Origin: Lepturacanthus savala
Lineage: Eukaryota > Chordata > Actinopteri > Scombriformes > Trichiuridae
DNA length: 64,000 nt
Direction: 5' to 3'
Assembly (NCBI GenBank): GCA_030544235.1
Contig: CM060464.1
Span: 1,403,001-1,467,000 of the forward strand
The notes under the pieces were generated by a model that was given only the letters and a program-made list of their open reading frames with translations, had not been told where the DNA came from and made no database searches. Both the position numbers and the translations under genes were made by a program. Shown here in pieces: positions 44,660 through 55,921 of this stretch; within the stretch, counting starts at the first letter, position 1, and every line of letters begins with the position of its first letter.

Positions 44660-45140
44660 CACGGGCATTTACACTGCTGCATTACAGAGGGGTATATATG
44701 CTCCTCTTATCTCAGCACAGTGTGAATTTGAGAAGCAGAGAAACGTGTTGCATGGCAGCACTCACGCATTCCTGCTCACAACCATCTGAACAATTCATGA
44801 CAGTTTACGCTCAATGACACACATCGAAGAAGAAGAAACATCACATATTGCAGAAGAAACCTATAATTCAACTGTAGCCTACCTTCCATCTTTTACACTG
44901 GTGTGCACATATGTGCTAGAGTGCCCTCCAGAAGCTAAAACGCATGCTAAAGTGCCCACAGGCATTTACACTGCTGCGTTACAAAAGGGATATATTCTCC
45001 CCTCATCGTGACACGGTGTAAATTTGAGAATGTGGAAGCGTGTTGCATGGCAGCACTGCCGTGTTGTACCAGAGACACGCATTCCTGCTCACAACCATCT
45101 GAACAATTCACGATAGTTTACGGTCAATGACACACATCGA
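44660..45140 (+). repeat. Direct tandem duplication, period about 300 bases
   Basis: Unit 1 (about 44663-44827) and unit 2 (about 44960-45140) share GGCATTTACACTGCTGC, GTGTTGCATGGCAGCACT, CACGCATTCCTGCTCACAAC, CATCTGAACAATTCA and CAATGACACACATCGA. Between the units sit two copies of the 31-base motif of the array at 45606. A third partial relative (GCAGAAACCTATAATACAAC) appears at 45523 just before that array. Confidence 0.85.
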
Positions 45141-45605
45141 TTCTTGCTGAAATTTACATCAGTGCTGACATCCTTATGAACGCTATCTAGGGCTTAGTCC
45201 CATTCAGGACGACTCAATTGAATATGCATGTTTTATGACTGTAAACTGGTGCAATTAGCTGCAGTGCTATATTTTTAACCAAGCAGTGGCAGACACTGCT
45301 GTTATGAGTTTACTTTACGGCTGAGGTGGGTGTGGCCCGCCTGATACGAGCGTTCCATATTCCACTGAGAGTAATGAAGATTGACTAGTTCATAACTCTG
45401 ACATCCGACTGGCTGAATAATCTGCAGTATTTAACGTTTCTTGGAGAAATAAAGCCAAGAGCAGACTCTAATTTAAACCGTTTTATTATGGAATACTAAA
45501 AGAAGAAAGAATATCACATTTGGCAGAAACCTATAATACAACTGTAACCTTCTGTCTTTTACAGAGGTTTCCACAGGGGGCCCCTGGTGGCCCAGTAGCT
45601 GAAAA
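45141..45605. other. Spacer between duplication and minisatellite
   Basis: Mostly unique. 45498-45565 repeats the AGAAACCTATAAT-CAACTGTA section found at 44851. Confidence 0.5.
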
Positions 45606-45972
45606 AAGCATTCTAAGGTGCCCTCGAGGAGCCAAAACATGTGCTAAAGTGCCCTCATGGCAGTCAAAATGTGTGCTAAAGTGCCCTGTGGGAGCCAAAG
45701 CGTGTGCTGAAGTGTGCTCTAGGAGGCAAAAGATGTGCTACAGTGCCTTCATGCCAGCCAAAATGCATGCTAAAGTGCAGTCATAGAAACCAAAACACAT
45801 GCTATAGTGTCCTCTTAGAAGCCAAAATGCGTGCTAAAGTGTAGTCTAGCAGCCAAAACATGCTAAAGTGCCCTCTAGAAGTCAAATTGCAATCTAAAGT
45901 GGCCTCCAGGGAGCTAAAACACTTGTTAACGTGCCCTTTTCAGTGGCAAAGACAGGCTACATGTGCCTTTTT
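45606..45972 (+). repeat. Minisatellite, 31-32-base unit, 12 copies
   Basis: The box GCTAAAGTG or its variants begins at 45611, 45643, 45674, 45706, 45737, 45769, 45801, 45833, 45862, 45893, 45924 and 45956, all 29-32 bases apart. A typical unit is GCTAAAGTGCCCTCTAGGAG then CCAAAACGTGT. Two further units lie at 44914 and 44945. The protein-like CAKVPS repeats in the plus frame at 45520-45786 come from this array. A period of 31-32 does not keep frame, so coding is unlikely. Confidence 0.9.
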
Positions 45973-46183
45973 TCCCTTTTCTCCCCTGCCCTTCAAAAAG
46001 TCTGTACATGCCAATGATCTTTCACCCTCCACTCACTTCCTTCCTCCTCCCTAGTATTGTCTCTGCATCTGTCGCTATGCAATAAAACAAATTACAAAAA
46101 GCAGTAGGGTATTTATATATAGAATTAAAATACCTAAATCTGTAAGTGTTTTGCATCTCTAACCCTGAATCTAACCCACAATA
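45973..46183. other. Pyrimidine-rich then AT-rich spacer
   Basis: No feature is recognised. Confidence 0.5.
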
Positions 46184-46642
46184 TCACTGGTGCATCTGCA
46201 GCATTCTAGTCACCAGTGTCGTGCCCCTGTATACAAATGAGTAAAGGTTTATTGAGCATGTCAGGCTCAACCTTGATCGCCAATCGTTTTTCACACTCTT
46301 CAATGTTGAGAATCTATGCTGACACACTGCTGTGGCCACGGGAAGGAGACTCCACAATGTGACCATCCCAGGAAAATCAGTGCGGTGGCCTCAAGATGTG
46401 ATCGGATGGCGCTTTGAGAGTGCTTTTAAATCCATCAACTCCTAGTTCTTGAAGATTGCGTCCATTTTCGGACGTGTGGTGGTGTGGTCTTTGCGATACA
46501 GTGTCAAATCCTTTGGCCAGTCACAGATGTTGAAAATCACGGGCAGCTGCAAGAAGGTTTTGATCGAAAATGTCAAATCTAAGCATCCCTTAGCGTTCAC
46601 TAAGCCTGGAGAAGGTGAGTTAGGGGGAGGCAGGACACACAA
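46184..46642 (-). pseudogene. hAT transposase C-terminal dimerisation-domain relic
   Basis: The minus-strand frame at 46184-46366 reads LPVATAVCQHRFSTLKSVKN followed by DWRSRLS, the signature of the hAT family dimerisation domain (usual form LPVSTA-CER-FS-MK-IK-RSRL). A second minus frame at 46442-46642 contains FNICDWPKDLTLY, which may be the preceding part (a WP motif is common there), separated by stops. No N-terminal half or element ends were found. It is a dead fragment. Confidence 0.7.
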
Positions 46643-47379
46643 AATGGTGGGAGAAATAGTCGGCTTGCTTTAAAAGTAGAAATATGGTTGTCTAAAAATA
46701 CTGTACTAAAAGTAAAAAATGATTATGTATTCCGAGTTAAAGAATGGTGAAAATGAAATGGAAATTGAATGGAAATAATCTGGGATATTGATAAGCCATC
46801 GCTTCACTGTTCCATTTTCAGCCATGTGCTTCTATTGTAAAAATGAAATTGTGTCTGATTAAATGAATATGTCTGGGGGAAAAGAAAAAAAATTTCCTTA
46901 ATTCAAAATGATAAGTATAAACAGCAAAATGTACTTATCAAAACGAGTGTAAAGAGTGTTTTATTATTACTGTAAATTTGTTTTTGTCATTAACATATGT
47001 ATAAGAGATTTTAATTCTGTGCACAGTAGTTTTAAGCAAAAAGTGGAGCAAAGGTAGAGGAATAAATGCCCATTTAAAGACAAACATGTTAGAATTTTGG
47101 AGGGAGATAGATCCTAAGTCCCACTAGTACTATACAGGGTTTGAAACTACTTGTTTGAATGAAATGCTGCAGAAAGATGTTCTTTTTTTACCTGTTTGCA
47201 TTTTATTCAACAGCTAGAACAAACCTCAGTGAAGTGTTTCCATACATACATTCAACTTAATGACTTCAAATGTTGATGCTGTCAGCAATTCTCTTCAGCA
47301 ATGAACAATGTTGTTCATACTTTTTTTATTTCTAGATATTCCAGTATTGTTCGTATATGTATCAAAGCTCTACTTACAC
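46643..47379. other. AT-rich non-coding DNA
   Basis: No feature is recognised. Confidence 0.5.
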
Positions 47380-49090
47380 TTCTCATCTTATCGGAATTAC
47401 GTTTTATCTTTTTGTATTTCTATGCAAGTAATGCAGGAAGAGCACAACATATCCAGTGTGATCATTACAGTTTTATCTTATTAGCTCAGCGGGGGGAGAA
47501 AAAAGTCCAGAATGTAGGGAAATGGACATCATTACGGAGCACTACTTCCAGGGAAACATAATACTTCTCATTTCTGGCTGACATTAATGATTGGCTTCTT
47601 TGTCGTGCCGTGGCAGGCTTGTCAGACGCAGCTGCTATGGAGATGAGATGCACCTCGGGCTAAATAATGTTAATGGGATTCCCACACAAATACCTATCGC
47701 ATATATCTTAAGGATGCGACACACCCACCTCAGCTTTTCTTCCCCCCCTCAACTCCAGCAGCAAAGTTACAAATCTCAAGTGTTCGAGAGAATAAAAATA
47801 CAAAAATTCGACTTTGTTTTCTGTGTTTTTTGTGGCCTGTGTAGGTTCAACACATACATTCCACCCTCTGAAACTCATGTCCTATTTACACACTGTTGCT
47901 ATCAGTCCCGCTGCATGACACAGGGCTAAGTAATGCAGCCATTGTGCTGACAGCACTCCAAATGTGTGGGGGTGGAGAAACAACGGTGGAGGAGGTATGG
48001 AGAGATACTGAGGGAGTAAATGAGAGATGAAGGGAGGGGGGGGTTGGAAGCATCTGTGCGGATGACGCTCCGCCATGGACATACATAAATAGTCTGTGCT
48101 GAGACTAGGGGGCGGTGAAGTGGGATGCAGCTTCTGCCATACCCCTCCCTCCCCCCCTCTCCTTCCCCGTTGCATGGCTGCGGTGAGGAGAGCGGAGGCT
48201 ACAAATTATAATCATTAAATCGAACTGACAGGTGGCTGCAGTCAGGTAAATGCTGAATTCCGGCTGGTATCCGTGGGATTAAGGAGCGACTGCGAATTCC
48301 TTGTCGGTAATTCTTCAAGACAAATAGCAGGGCTCCCCAGACGCCCCCCCCCCCCCCCTCACGGCAGCAGGCAGCCCACACTAATTAGCAAGGGAGGTGT
48401 GAAGGAGAAATCATTACTTTATCCACACAGTGCCCTACATACCCCCCCCCCCAGACACCATCAGTCCACCTCCCATCCATCCTCTCCCCGCAATCTGCAA
48501 CGAGATGTGCAAGCACGTGCGTTTATCTATAAGTGTGTGCTGCCGTTGTGTTTTTGCTACAGAGGAAGCCACGGAGATCAAAATGGAGGGCAGATGGAGG
48601 ACCACAGTTAAGGCCAAACGGGGAGATGGTGGGGGGGGGAGACAATGATGAAGGGGACTGGAGGGAATAGAAGGAAAAAAAAAAGTGTCAGACTAACCAC
48701 TTGACAAAAGAGGTGGAGCCGAGTGTGTGTGGACATCGCTGCCGAATCCCTGGGTGTAATTATGATAGAACGGCGTTTGATTGATTGTTTGAGCCTGCAG
48801 GACCTCCAGAGCCACCTCCAGTGCTGGGGATGAGGCCTTCGTGGCGATGCTTAGCCCCCCACCACCACCTCCCTCTCCCCGCCTCCTGTGGACCTCAGCT
48901 GGGCTCCTATTCCCAGCCGCATGATTCATGAGCAGCAGAGCGCTAGTCTGACCCAGACAGGCCTGCAGCCCAAACCATCAGGTAGGACTCAAAACGGTTG
49001 GCCTCTCTGCAATTAATGAGCTAAAGAAGCAGAGGGCAAACACCACCGCCACCACCACCTCCGTTTTCCTCCGTTCGTTTGCTCATTTTA
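47380..49090. promoter_or_regulatory. Long GC-richer, repeat-poor block, candidate regulatory region
   Basis: About 1.7 kb, compositionally distinct from its AT-rich surroundings, with homopolymer C/G runs near 48032, 48344, 48442 and 48629 and no transposon. Contains AATTATAATCATTAAATCG near 48204 and AACGGCGTTTGATTGATTG near 48769. Several frames of 60-112 codons overlap on both strands without domains. It reads like clustered conserved non-coding elements, but an unrecognised non-coding transcript cannot be excluded. Confidence 0.35.
48344..48358 (+). repeat. poly-C run
   Basis: Fifteen C. A second run of eleven C lies at 48442-48452. Confidence 0.9.
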
Positions 49091-49135
49091 AATCCTGCAC
49101 TCACAGCTGGTCTGGATAACATCCTGTTACCACAG

Positions 49136-49724
49136 CAGGGCTAAACGATTAATTGCAGTTTCAGTAATATCGTGATATCATGAAACACAATTTTCTAACC
49201 TGATCACGTGAGACTTGGCTGCATCAGCTTTTCATGCTGCCCTTTAATCTGTGGAACAACGGCCTCTGGCTCCACGGAACAGTCAGACGGAGCTGAGACA
49301 TTAGTCTCTAAGAGGAGCAGCACATCGGTGGCGTGGGTCTACTTTAGTTTCAAGAAAAGAAGATGCTGCACAGTCAGGTGTTGCACAGAGCATGACGTGC
49401 TCCTGTTGCTACTTCACACTAAGTAGTGCTTGTTACAAACTTAAAAAACACCAAATAAGAGCCATATGGTGCTATATGATAACTGTATGATGACATATAT
49501 GACAGCTTTATGGCCAAAATGCTCCAGACAAGCCAAATACCTCAAGACAGGGATCACTGACAGAGGATTTAATTCTAGCAAATAAAAAACGTGGGGAAGA
49601 AATTGAGAAAGAACCTTTTACACTAAAAATATTCTCAGATTTAAATCATTCATTATATTTTGTTGAGAAAAAATTTATAAAATTAAATTGCAATTAGATC
49701 ATTATCCCAAATCGTTCAACCTAA
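49136..49724 (+). mobile_element. hAT-like element with BED-finger remnant
   Basis: Left end CAGGGCTAAACGATTAATTG. The right end AATTAGATCATTATCCCAAA then TCGTTCAACCT is its inverted counterpart (AGG-TGAACGATT). The interior carries the zinc-finger relic listed below and AT-rich filler. I found no clear 8-base target duplication. The GGGCTGCACGATTAAT-type ends are common in fish. Confidence 0.65.
49283..49429 (+). pseudogene. BED zinc-finger (ZBED1-like hAT transposase) N-terminal relic
   Basis: The plus frame starting at 49208 reaches LVSKRSSTSVAWVYFSFKK, which matches the usual lead-in of ZBED-type fingers (KR-TS-VWKYFGF). The following CCTVRCCTEHD would be a worn version of the C-x2-C half. 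The histidine half and the catalytic domain are missing. It sits within a TIR pair, so it is the stub of the original transposase gene. Confidence 0.65.
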
Positions 49725-49977
49725 GCTGAACCGAAGTTCACCCAAACCACAGAGATCAACGAGGAGGAGAAAAAATTCATATACAGAACATGAACCGCCG
49801 CGGGGTTACCAGCATGAGCAGATAGTCCAACCAATCCGATTTGAGGCTGGATGCCGCAAGTAAAGTGGTGCACTTAGTACATCCTGGCCGCGACGTCTTC
49901 AAGAGCATCCTGAATATTTAAAACGTGGCTCAGTTTAACGTACAAGGTTTTTTCTTTTTTTTTAAAAAAAAGCATAT
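49725..49977. other. Spacer, no feature
   Basis: Nothing recognised. Confidence 0.5.
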
Positions 49978-51075
49978 TTATTTCATGGGGACAGAATGAA
50001 TAAAAGCCACAAAAATTGAGCCCTGTTGAAAAAAAACACACTTATATTGAGCAGCACTTACTGATGCATGCATTCTTGTTGTGCCCCAAGTTACTCTTAA
50101 AAAAAACAACTCACTAGCAGAAGCTTGAAAAAGTAAATATGAAAGCGAGATATTAGAGGACAGGATTTGGAAAAATGTCAACAGGAAAACCTTTGCCAGT
50201 GAAGGCCAACAATATTTTTCTAAGCAACACAGCTTCAAACTGAAAGAAAAGCATCTGCACTTAAACGCAAGTGTTACTCACTGAAGAGAAAGGAGCACGG
50301 GCAGCACAAGAAACAAAAATAATACAAAAAACACATGGAAATCCAGCATCCATCCACATTTTATATCATATGTTCTAGCTATCACACACCTCCATATTAA
50401 CACATTAAAAGTAGGTCATTTAGCATATAATGCCCCCAAATATATATAATAAAATGACAATTTCTTTATGATATTGAAAACTGTGCCAATCGTGTGAACT
50501 GGGATACTTACTCTAACTGGCATCTACAAGCATGAAAGTACATAAGTGAGATGGGGGGAGGATTTGGAAAAGTGAGAACAGGAAAACCATTGTAATAATA
50601 AAACAAAAAACACATGGAAATCCAGCATCCATCCATCATATGCTCTAGCTATATCATATATCCCCACATTTACATATTCAAAATGTGTCATTAAGCATAA
50701 AAATGCCCTCAAATAAAAAGTTAAAAGAAAATCCATCAATAATGACTGATATCAATCAATATGAACACATTTCATTATCATCCAGCCCTCCAAAATCACA
50801 ATTACTTTATGATATAAAAAATGTGCCAATCTTGTGAAGTTACTCTTACTGGTATCTACAAATAAAAACTCACTAGTAAAGTATTTAAGGGAGAAATCAG
50901 AGGAAAGTATTTGGAAAAGTGAGAAAAGTAAAACCTTTGCGTGCAAAGGGCGACAGTTTCAACAATATCTTTTAAGCAACACAGCTTCAAACTGAAAGAA
51001 AAGCATCTGCATTTGAACAAGCGTTACTCAGCAGTGAAGAAAAAAAAACACATGGAAACCCAGCATCCATGGGTG
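49978..51075 (+). repeat. Diverged tandem triplication, period 350-440 bases
   Basis: The word (G)GATTTGGAAAA-TG begins at about 50163, 50560 and 50908 (third copy GTATTTGGAAAAGTG). ACACATGGAAA-CCAGCATCCA occurs at 50331, 50610 and 51048. GCAACACAGCTTCAAACTGAAAG occurs at 50224 and 50969 but not in the middle unit. AGCATATAATGCCCCCAAAT and AGCATAAAAATGCCCTCAAA mark units 1 and 2. Related fragments lie at 34678 and 52240. Confidence 0.8.
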
Positions 51076-51920
51076 GTTCACAAGAGCATCTAAGGCAAAT
51101 GATAGCATTGCACATAAATCCCCCTCAACTACCCACCCACTCAGTCCACACCCCTGAAAAAAGAGCCCTTTCAGCACATATTCATAAAGGTTCTCTAATG
51201 GCTTCCAGAGGGACGAGGGGGCCTTCTCCTCAGACAGAGACATTTCACAGGCCCACAGGCAGAGAAGAGAAGAGCCAAGAGAAAAAATATCAAGTCGGAG
51301 AGAGAGAGAGAGAGAGAGAGAGGACGACAAGTGGAATAGACAGCAGGAGGGGAAAAGAGAGAGACGGGATGTCTTCATCATGAGTGGAATAGAAATGACG
51401 CCCCAATGGGGTCTATTAGTGAGACTTTACATACAATGGGCGGCCTCACTAACTTCCAAGTGGAGAAACAATGTGAATCCCCTGGTTGACTATGGCAGAG
51501 CGATTAAGGTTGTTGAGGAAAAAACACGCCACAGCTTGCAATGTAGTCACGTTTCTAGTTTGCATCCATGGATTCTGATGCATTCTGATGTGTCGCCGCT
51601 ATAGAAAAGTTCGCTGGAAATGGCTGAATCCAAAAAAACGTTGCAGAAAAAATAAGAATGCGCCGGATGTTAGATGGAAACAACCATGCATTTTCCTGTA
51701 TAATCAAATATGCATTTTTTGTTAACTTCCAGCATTTAATCAGCATTTATTTGCAAATAAGCAGCTTCTTACAATCAATATGAACAATATACTTCTATAT
51801 CTTAAATTTGCTCACATTCGCCAAATTGACAACTAGAGATTGTTACTTTGCTACTTCCTGTCTGCACTATCAAAATAAAGCAATCTGATGAAACAATGAT
51901 TTCTTATTTCTTGTGATATA
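51076..51920. other. Mostly unique DNA with a GA array
   Basis: The first 500 bases are balanced in composition. Frames of 104-117 codons on opposite strands overlap and depend on the GA array. No gene is supported. Confidence 0.45.
51298..51322. repeat. (GA)n microsatellite
   Basis: About 12 uninterrupted GA units. Confidence 0.95.
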
Positions 51921-52190
51921 TACACTACCATTCAAAAGTTTTGGGTCAATTAGAAATTTCCTTATTTTTGAAAGAAAAGCACTGTTTTCTTCTAATAAAT
52001 ATAACTAATCAGAAATAGCTAGCTGCAAATGTCTGGTTTTTGGTGCATATATAGATTTTCAGCATTTCCAGCAACTATCACTCCAGTTTTATAATGGTGT
52101 TTGCTTATTGCATCAGAAGACTAATGTAAGAAAATGTTCTATTAATTTTACTCATGCTGGTAAATAAAAGTGTGACTTTACATAGAAAAC
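51921..52190 (+). mobile_element. Tc1/mariner-like non-autonomous element, fourth copy
   Basis: Starts TACACTACCATTCAAAAGTT, the best-preserved left end of the family here, then TTCCTTATTTTTGAAAGAAAAGC. It jumps near 52128 to the right arm (TTCTATTAATTTTACTCATG, AATAAAAGTGTGACTTT), so the middle is deleted. Confidence 0.75.
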
Positions 52191-52239
52191 AGTGAATTAG
52201 CTAATAAAGCCAATTAAATAGCTAATCCACTAACATGAC

Positions 52240-52412
52240 ATTTTATAACATATGTTCTAACCATATCACACACTTCTATATTTGCATATTAAAAGTAGGC
52301 ATAAAAGGCAAATATTTAAAAGAAAATCATCAATTATTGATATCAATCAATATGAACAACCCTAATCACAATCATGATAAAATGCCTTATAATATTGGAA
52401 ACTGTGGAATCT
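52240..52412 (+). repeat. Fragment related to the 50 kb triplication
   Basis: ATATGTTCTAACCATATCACAC, ATTAAAAGTAGGCATAAA, AAAAGAAAATCATCAAT and GATATCAATCAATATGAACA match 50370-50770. Confidence 0.7.
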
Positions 52413-52429
52413 TGTGAACCACATGGTAT

Positions 52430-53200
52430 TTCAGACGTCTGGACATCGATTAATGTCAGAACCGCCTGGAGCGCGAGTACTTCAGTAAAAGGTTAGAACT
52501 GACGACAGACGTGAACAAGTGTGTAAATCTTACAAATTCAAAAGTTTGACTGAAAACGTTGGGTCCACAATTAGGAAGGGTTCAACTATGGACCACGGTC
52601 CAATTACGTTGAGACTTTAGTTCTAGTGCATTTACCATTTCTGCTTCAGTTCTGGGAATCACCAGCAGCCCATTAACCATTCCTCATGATAAAAAAGAAA
52701 TCCTCTACTCGACATGGTGCTCATTAAAATTGCATTGGGAAGGTGCCATTTCCACTTATTAGCTTAATTGTCAGGTCATGTAGATTGGACAGATGACAGT
52801 GAAGGTGTCCACGCCAAAGGACGCGTTAGTCTCAGTAAAAACCATCAATTGCTGAACATGATTCGCGTGTCATATATACACGGGTCATATTAAGCTTCAG
52901 ACAAATTAAACGGGCTGGCTCATACATTATAGGGCAGCATATATATCATGCCATGTTAATTCATCAATCACTGCAACGTTGGATCTCTTAACGTCACATC
53001 TCATGCAGAACGACCCCGTTATTCTCTCATCTGGCCTTTCATGGTCCTTCCACCTATGATGAAAGTATCTCACCTCAGTCGAACTAACCTCAGACCTGCT
53101 TCATTACACCCAGAGTTTTCTGATTGAATATTTGAAGGAACCTCTCTGTCAGAAGTCATAATGAGATTTTCATGGTAAGTAATAAGACTGGAGTCATCCT
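52430..53200. promoter_or_regulatory. Candidate conserved non-coding block
   Basis: Repeat-poor with TTATTAGCTTAATTGTCAGG near 52756 and CATGTTAATTCATCAATCAC near 52952. By texture only. Confidence 0.35.
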
Positions 53201-53279
53201 GTTTAGGCTGAATGGACAAATGTCTATAAATGTGTTATATAGAATTGATGCAACTGTCTTTTAGTCAGAGATGAAGGAT

Positions 53280-54078
53280 TTTCTGTTTGTTGCCTGTTTC
53301 TGATGTTTTTTATTAATTATTTTTCCCTGCACTTTAACTTTATTTTGGATTGTATCTTGCTGTATTGCGTTTCTATTGCTTTGTTCTTTTTAATGATTAT
53401 ATTATTTATAAAAAAAATATTATTTTGTAATGAATCTAATTTAATTTTAATTGATCTTGTTTTTTAATTTAATAATTTCATTTTTTAATTTAATTTTTGA
53501 TTTCTAATTTTTAATTTAATTTTTAATTTTAAAATTATTGTTTTTTCTCTCTTTTTGTAATTAATCTAATTTAATTTTAATTGATCTTGTTTTTTAATTT
53601 AATAATTAATTTCATTTTTTAATTTAATTTTTGATTTCTAATTTTTTATTAAATTTTTTATTTTAAAATTCTTATTTATTTCTCTTTTAATCAGCCATTT
53701 TTAAAATGTATCTTGCTGTAACTTTTTTCATTTTGTGTTTTTAATTTAATTTGGGGTATTTTTAATTGTATTTAATTTAAAATATTTGATTGTTCTTGTT
53801 TTTAAAGTCTAGATTTAAATTGCGTCTTGCTGTATTGTGTTCTTGTTTTTAATTAATTTAAATTATTTTTGATTGTTCTCATTTAATTTTAGATTTGTCC
53901 CCTTTTAATCAACCATTTTAAATAGTATCTTGCAATGAAACTGTTCTTGTTTTTTAATTTATTTTTCGATTTACAATCATAAGTTTTTAAATTGTATCTT
54001 GATGCTTCAAATGTTTCATGTAAAGCACATTTAGTTGTTGAAATGTTCTATACAAATAAAGTTGCCTTGTCTTTCCTA
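53280..54078 (+). mobile_element. LINE 3' end with internal tandem repeats
   Basis: Ends CATGTAAAGCACATTTAG and CTATACAAATAAAGTTGCC, a recognised fish LINE tail. The AT-rich body has the word TGTATCTTGCTGTA or variants at 53351, 53707, 53821, 53924 and 53992. A clear 130-base tandem pair starts at 53423 and 53553 (TTTTGTAATGAATCTAATTT and TTTTGTAATTAATCTAATTT). No reverse transcriptase is present. Confidence 0.65.
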
Positions 54079-55526
54079 TAGTAGTTTATTTTATATAATA
54101 AGAAGCCCATAGTATATTTTTATAATCCATTATTCTGCCTTTTGTCTTTTCAATGAATCGTTTGTGGTGTTTAGGATTTAGTCTACACCAGGCAATACAA
54201 TTTATAATAATTAGAATAAAAACCATCCAACGTGGTCCACTTTAATACCTGCGAACAAATCAAAGTTGGTCTGATTGATGTTTCATCATCAACTAAATTA
54301 AATACTTAGTCTCCTCTCCCATTGAATCAGGTATTAATGGTTTGTTCCAGCTGTCAATAAAAGATCAACTACAGGTCACATAGGGGCGAAAAATCCAGCC
54401 TTCATCTTCAAACCGTCATAGTCCTGATAAAAATCTCTCTAATAAGCTGTGATCTACTTGATTCTCCAGTCAAATAGTGCATCTATAATCTCAGCCAATA
54501 TCATTTTCTCTGTTTTCACTTTGCAAACACAGCTACAAGTTGTAAGGGAGGTAATAACTCATGCTGAAATATATCTATAAAGTATATTATTTCAGACTCA
54601 AATGCAGCCTTTTATAACATTGTGAGATGACATTTGCCTTTGCATGAGCACAGTTGGTTTGCAGCAGATCCTGCAGGGACTGCACATCCTACACAGTTAG
54701 TCAATCTACAACTCTGTCATCCATTTTGCCCATTGGGCCAATAATTGCTCTGCTGTAGTCATACAGTATTGAATATGAACATGTGCATATTCTTTAGTTC
54801 TTATGTGATTTTCTTCCCAGACAGACTCAGCAGCAGCTTGTTATAACAAAACTTTAACAATGTTCATGACATAATATAGCTCTTTGCCCTATAGGCATTT
54901 TTGGAGGAGACATTTGACACAGGCTCTTCAGATAAAAAAAAAAATCATTTCAGCCTAAAACCTTTAAAAGACCTGTAATGCCAGAAATTATACAAATAAA
55001 GTTAAGGTTTAATTAATTGAATTTTAATCGTGATTTTGATTTGCGTGTTAAACAATCTCCAAAATCAAGTGAGACGATATTTGACATTTCTGAAAGGGAG
55101 AGAGTGAGAGACATATACTGACAATAAATTAGGGATATTGTGAGAGACTCAGTGGATTTCATACATTTTGGGGTAATAAATATTAAACTAATGTAAATGG
55201 TGTTTATTCTCATTCATTATTAGTAATAAAACCTTTGATTTCATTAAAATTCAGAATAGGAAAAGCACTCATGTAATATCCTTAACTTATTAGTGTGAGT
55301 GAATCGTGTGTATATGTATATAATAAGACATTTCAAGTTCAATTAAAATATTAAATACCAATGAAAAAGCATGAATCAACTAATCGTATACATAATCGTA
55401 TACGTAATAGCAATACATGTTTTAGACAGTTCATACTCCTGAATGCTTATATATCTCTATATAAGCTTGTGCATCCTGTCTTAATATGAATAGTGTGTGA
55501 TATCTGTAAAAAAAAAAGGTGCATAT
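54079..55526. other. Non-coding DNA; 54240-54900 is enhancer-like
   Basis: 54240-54900 is free of recognised repeats and fairly balanced, with GATTGATGTTTCATCATC and GGTAATAACTCATGC words. The remainder is AT-rich. No gene. Confidence 0.4.
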
Positions 55527-55921
55527 TAACCCATTGAAGCCTAAGAGTTGCTAAGTCTATGATATTAATCTATGCACATTAATCAGTTGAGTCACTAATA
55601 ATCATGTTTTTCCAGTTTTCTTTGCAGATAATAGCATTTTGATGGCTGTTATAGTTGCCGCTTGCACAAATCTTGCACAAAAATCTATTTATTCCATGTA
55701 CAAAATTCTCTTTTGGGAGATTTTTCTAGAGACTTGAATGATTAAATAGATATGACCTCTTTCTGGAAAGGGCTGGTCTTCTCCATGTTCTCAGGAGGAA
55801 GGAGCAGGAAGTTGAGGATGTCATGACAGGAAACACCTAAATTATTTAAATTAGTTTTACATTTTTTAAGTATAAAATGAGAGTCGTAGACTTAAAGGCT
55901 CACAGGCTGTAATAGGTTGAA
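55527..55921. mobile_element. TTAACCCATTGA MITE, full-length copy, 395 bases
   Basis: Left end TTAACCCATTGAAGCCTAAG and right end GGCTCACAGGCTGTAATAGG then TTGAA. They invert over about 22 bases with several mismatches. Both ends are present, so length can be defined. No coding capacity. Related to 9693-9960 (inverted) and 28286-28364. Confidence 0.75.

Noticed and set aside
45520..45786. Cys/Lys-rich repeated peptide (CAKVPS-like)
   Set aside because: Produced by the 31-32-base minisatellite. The period does not keep frame, so the peptide repeat breaks down.
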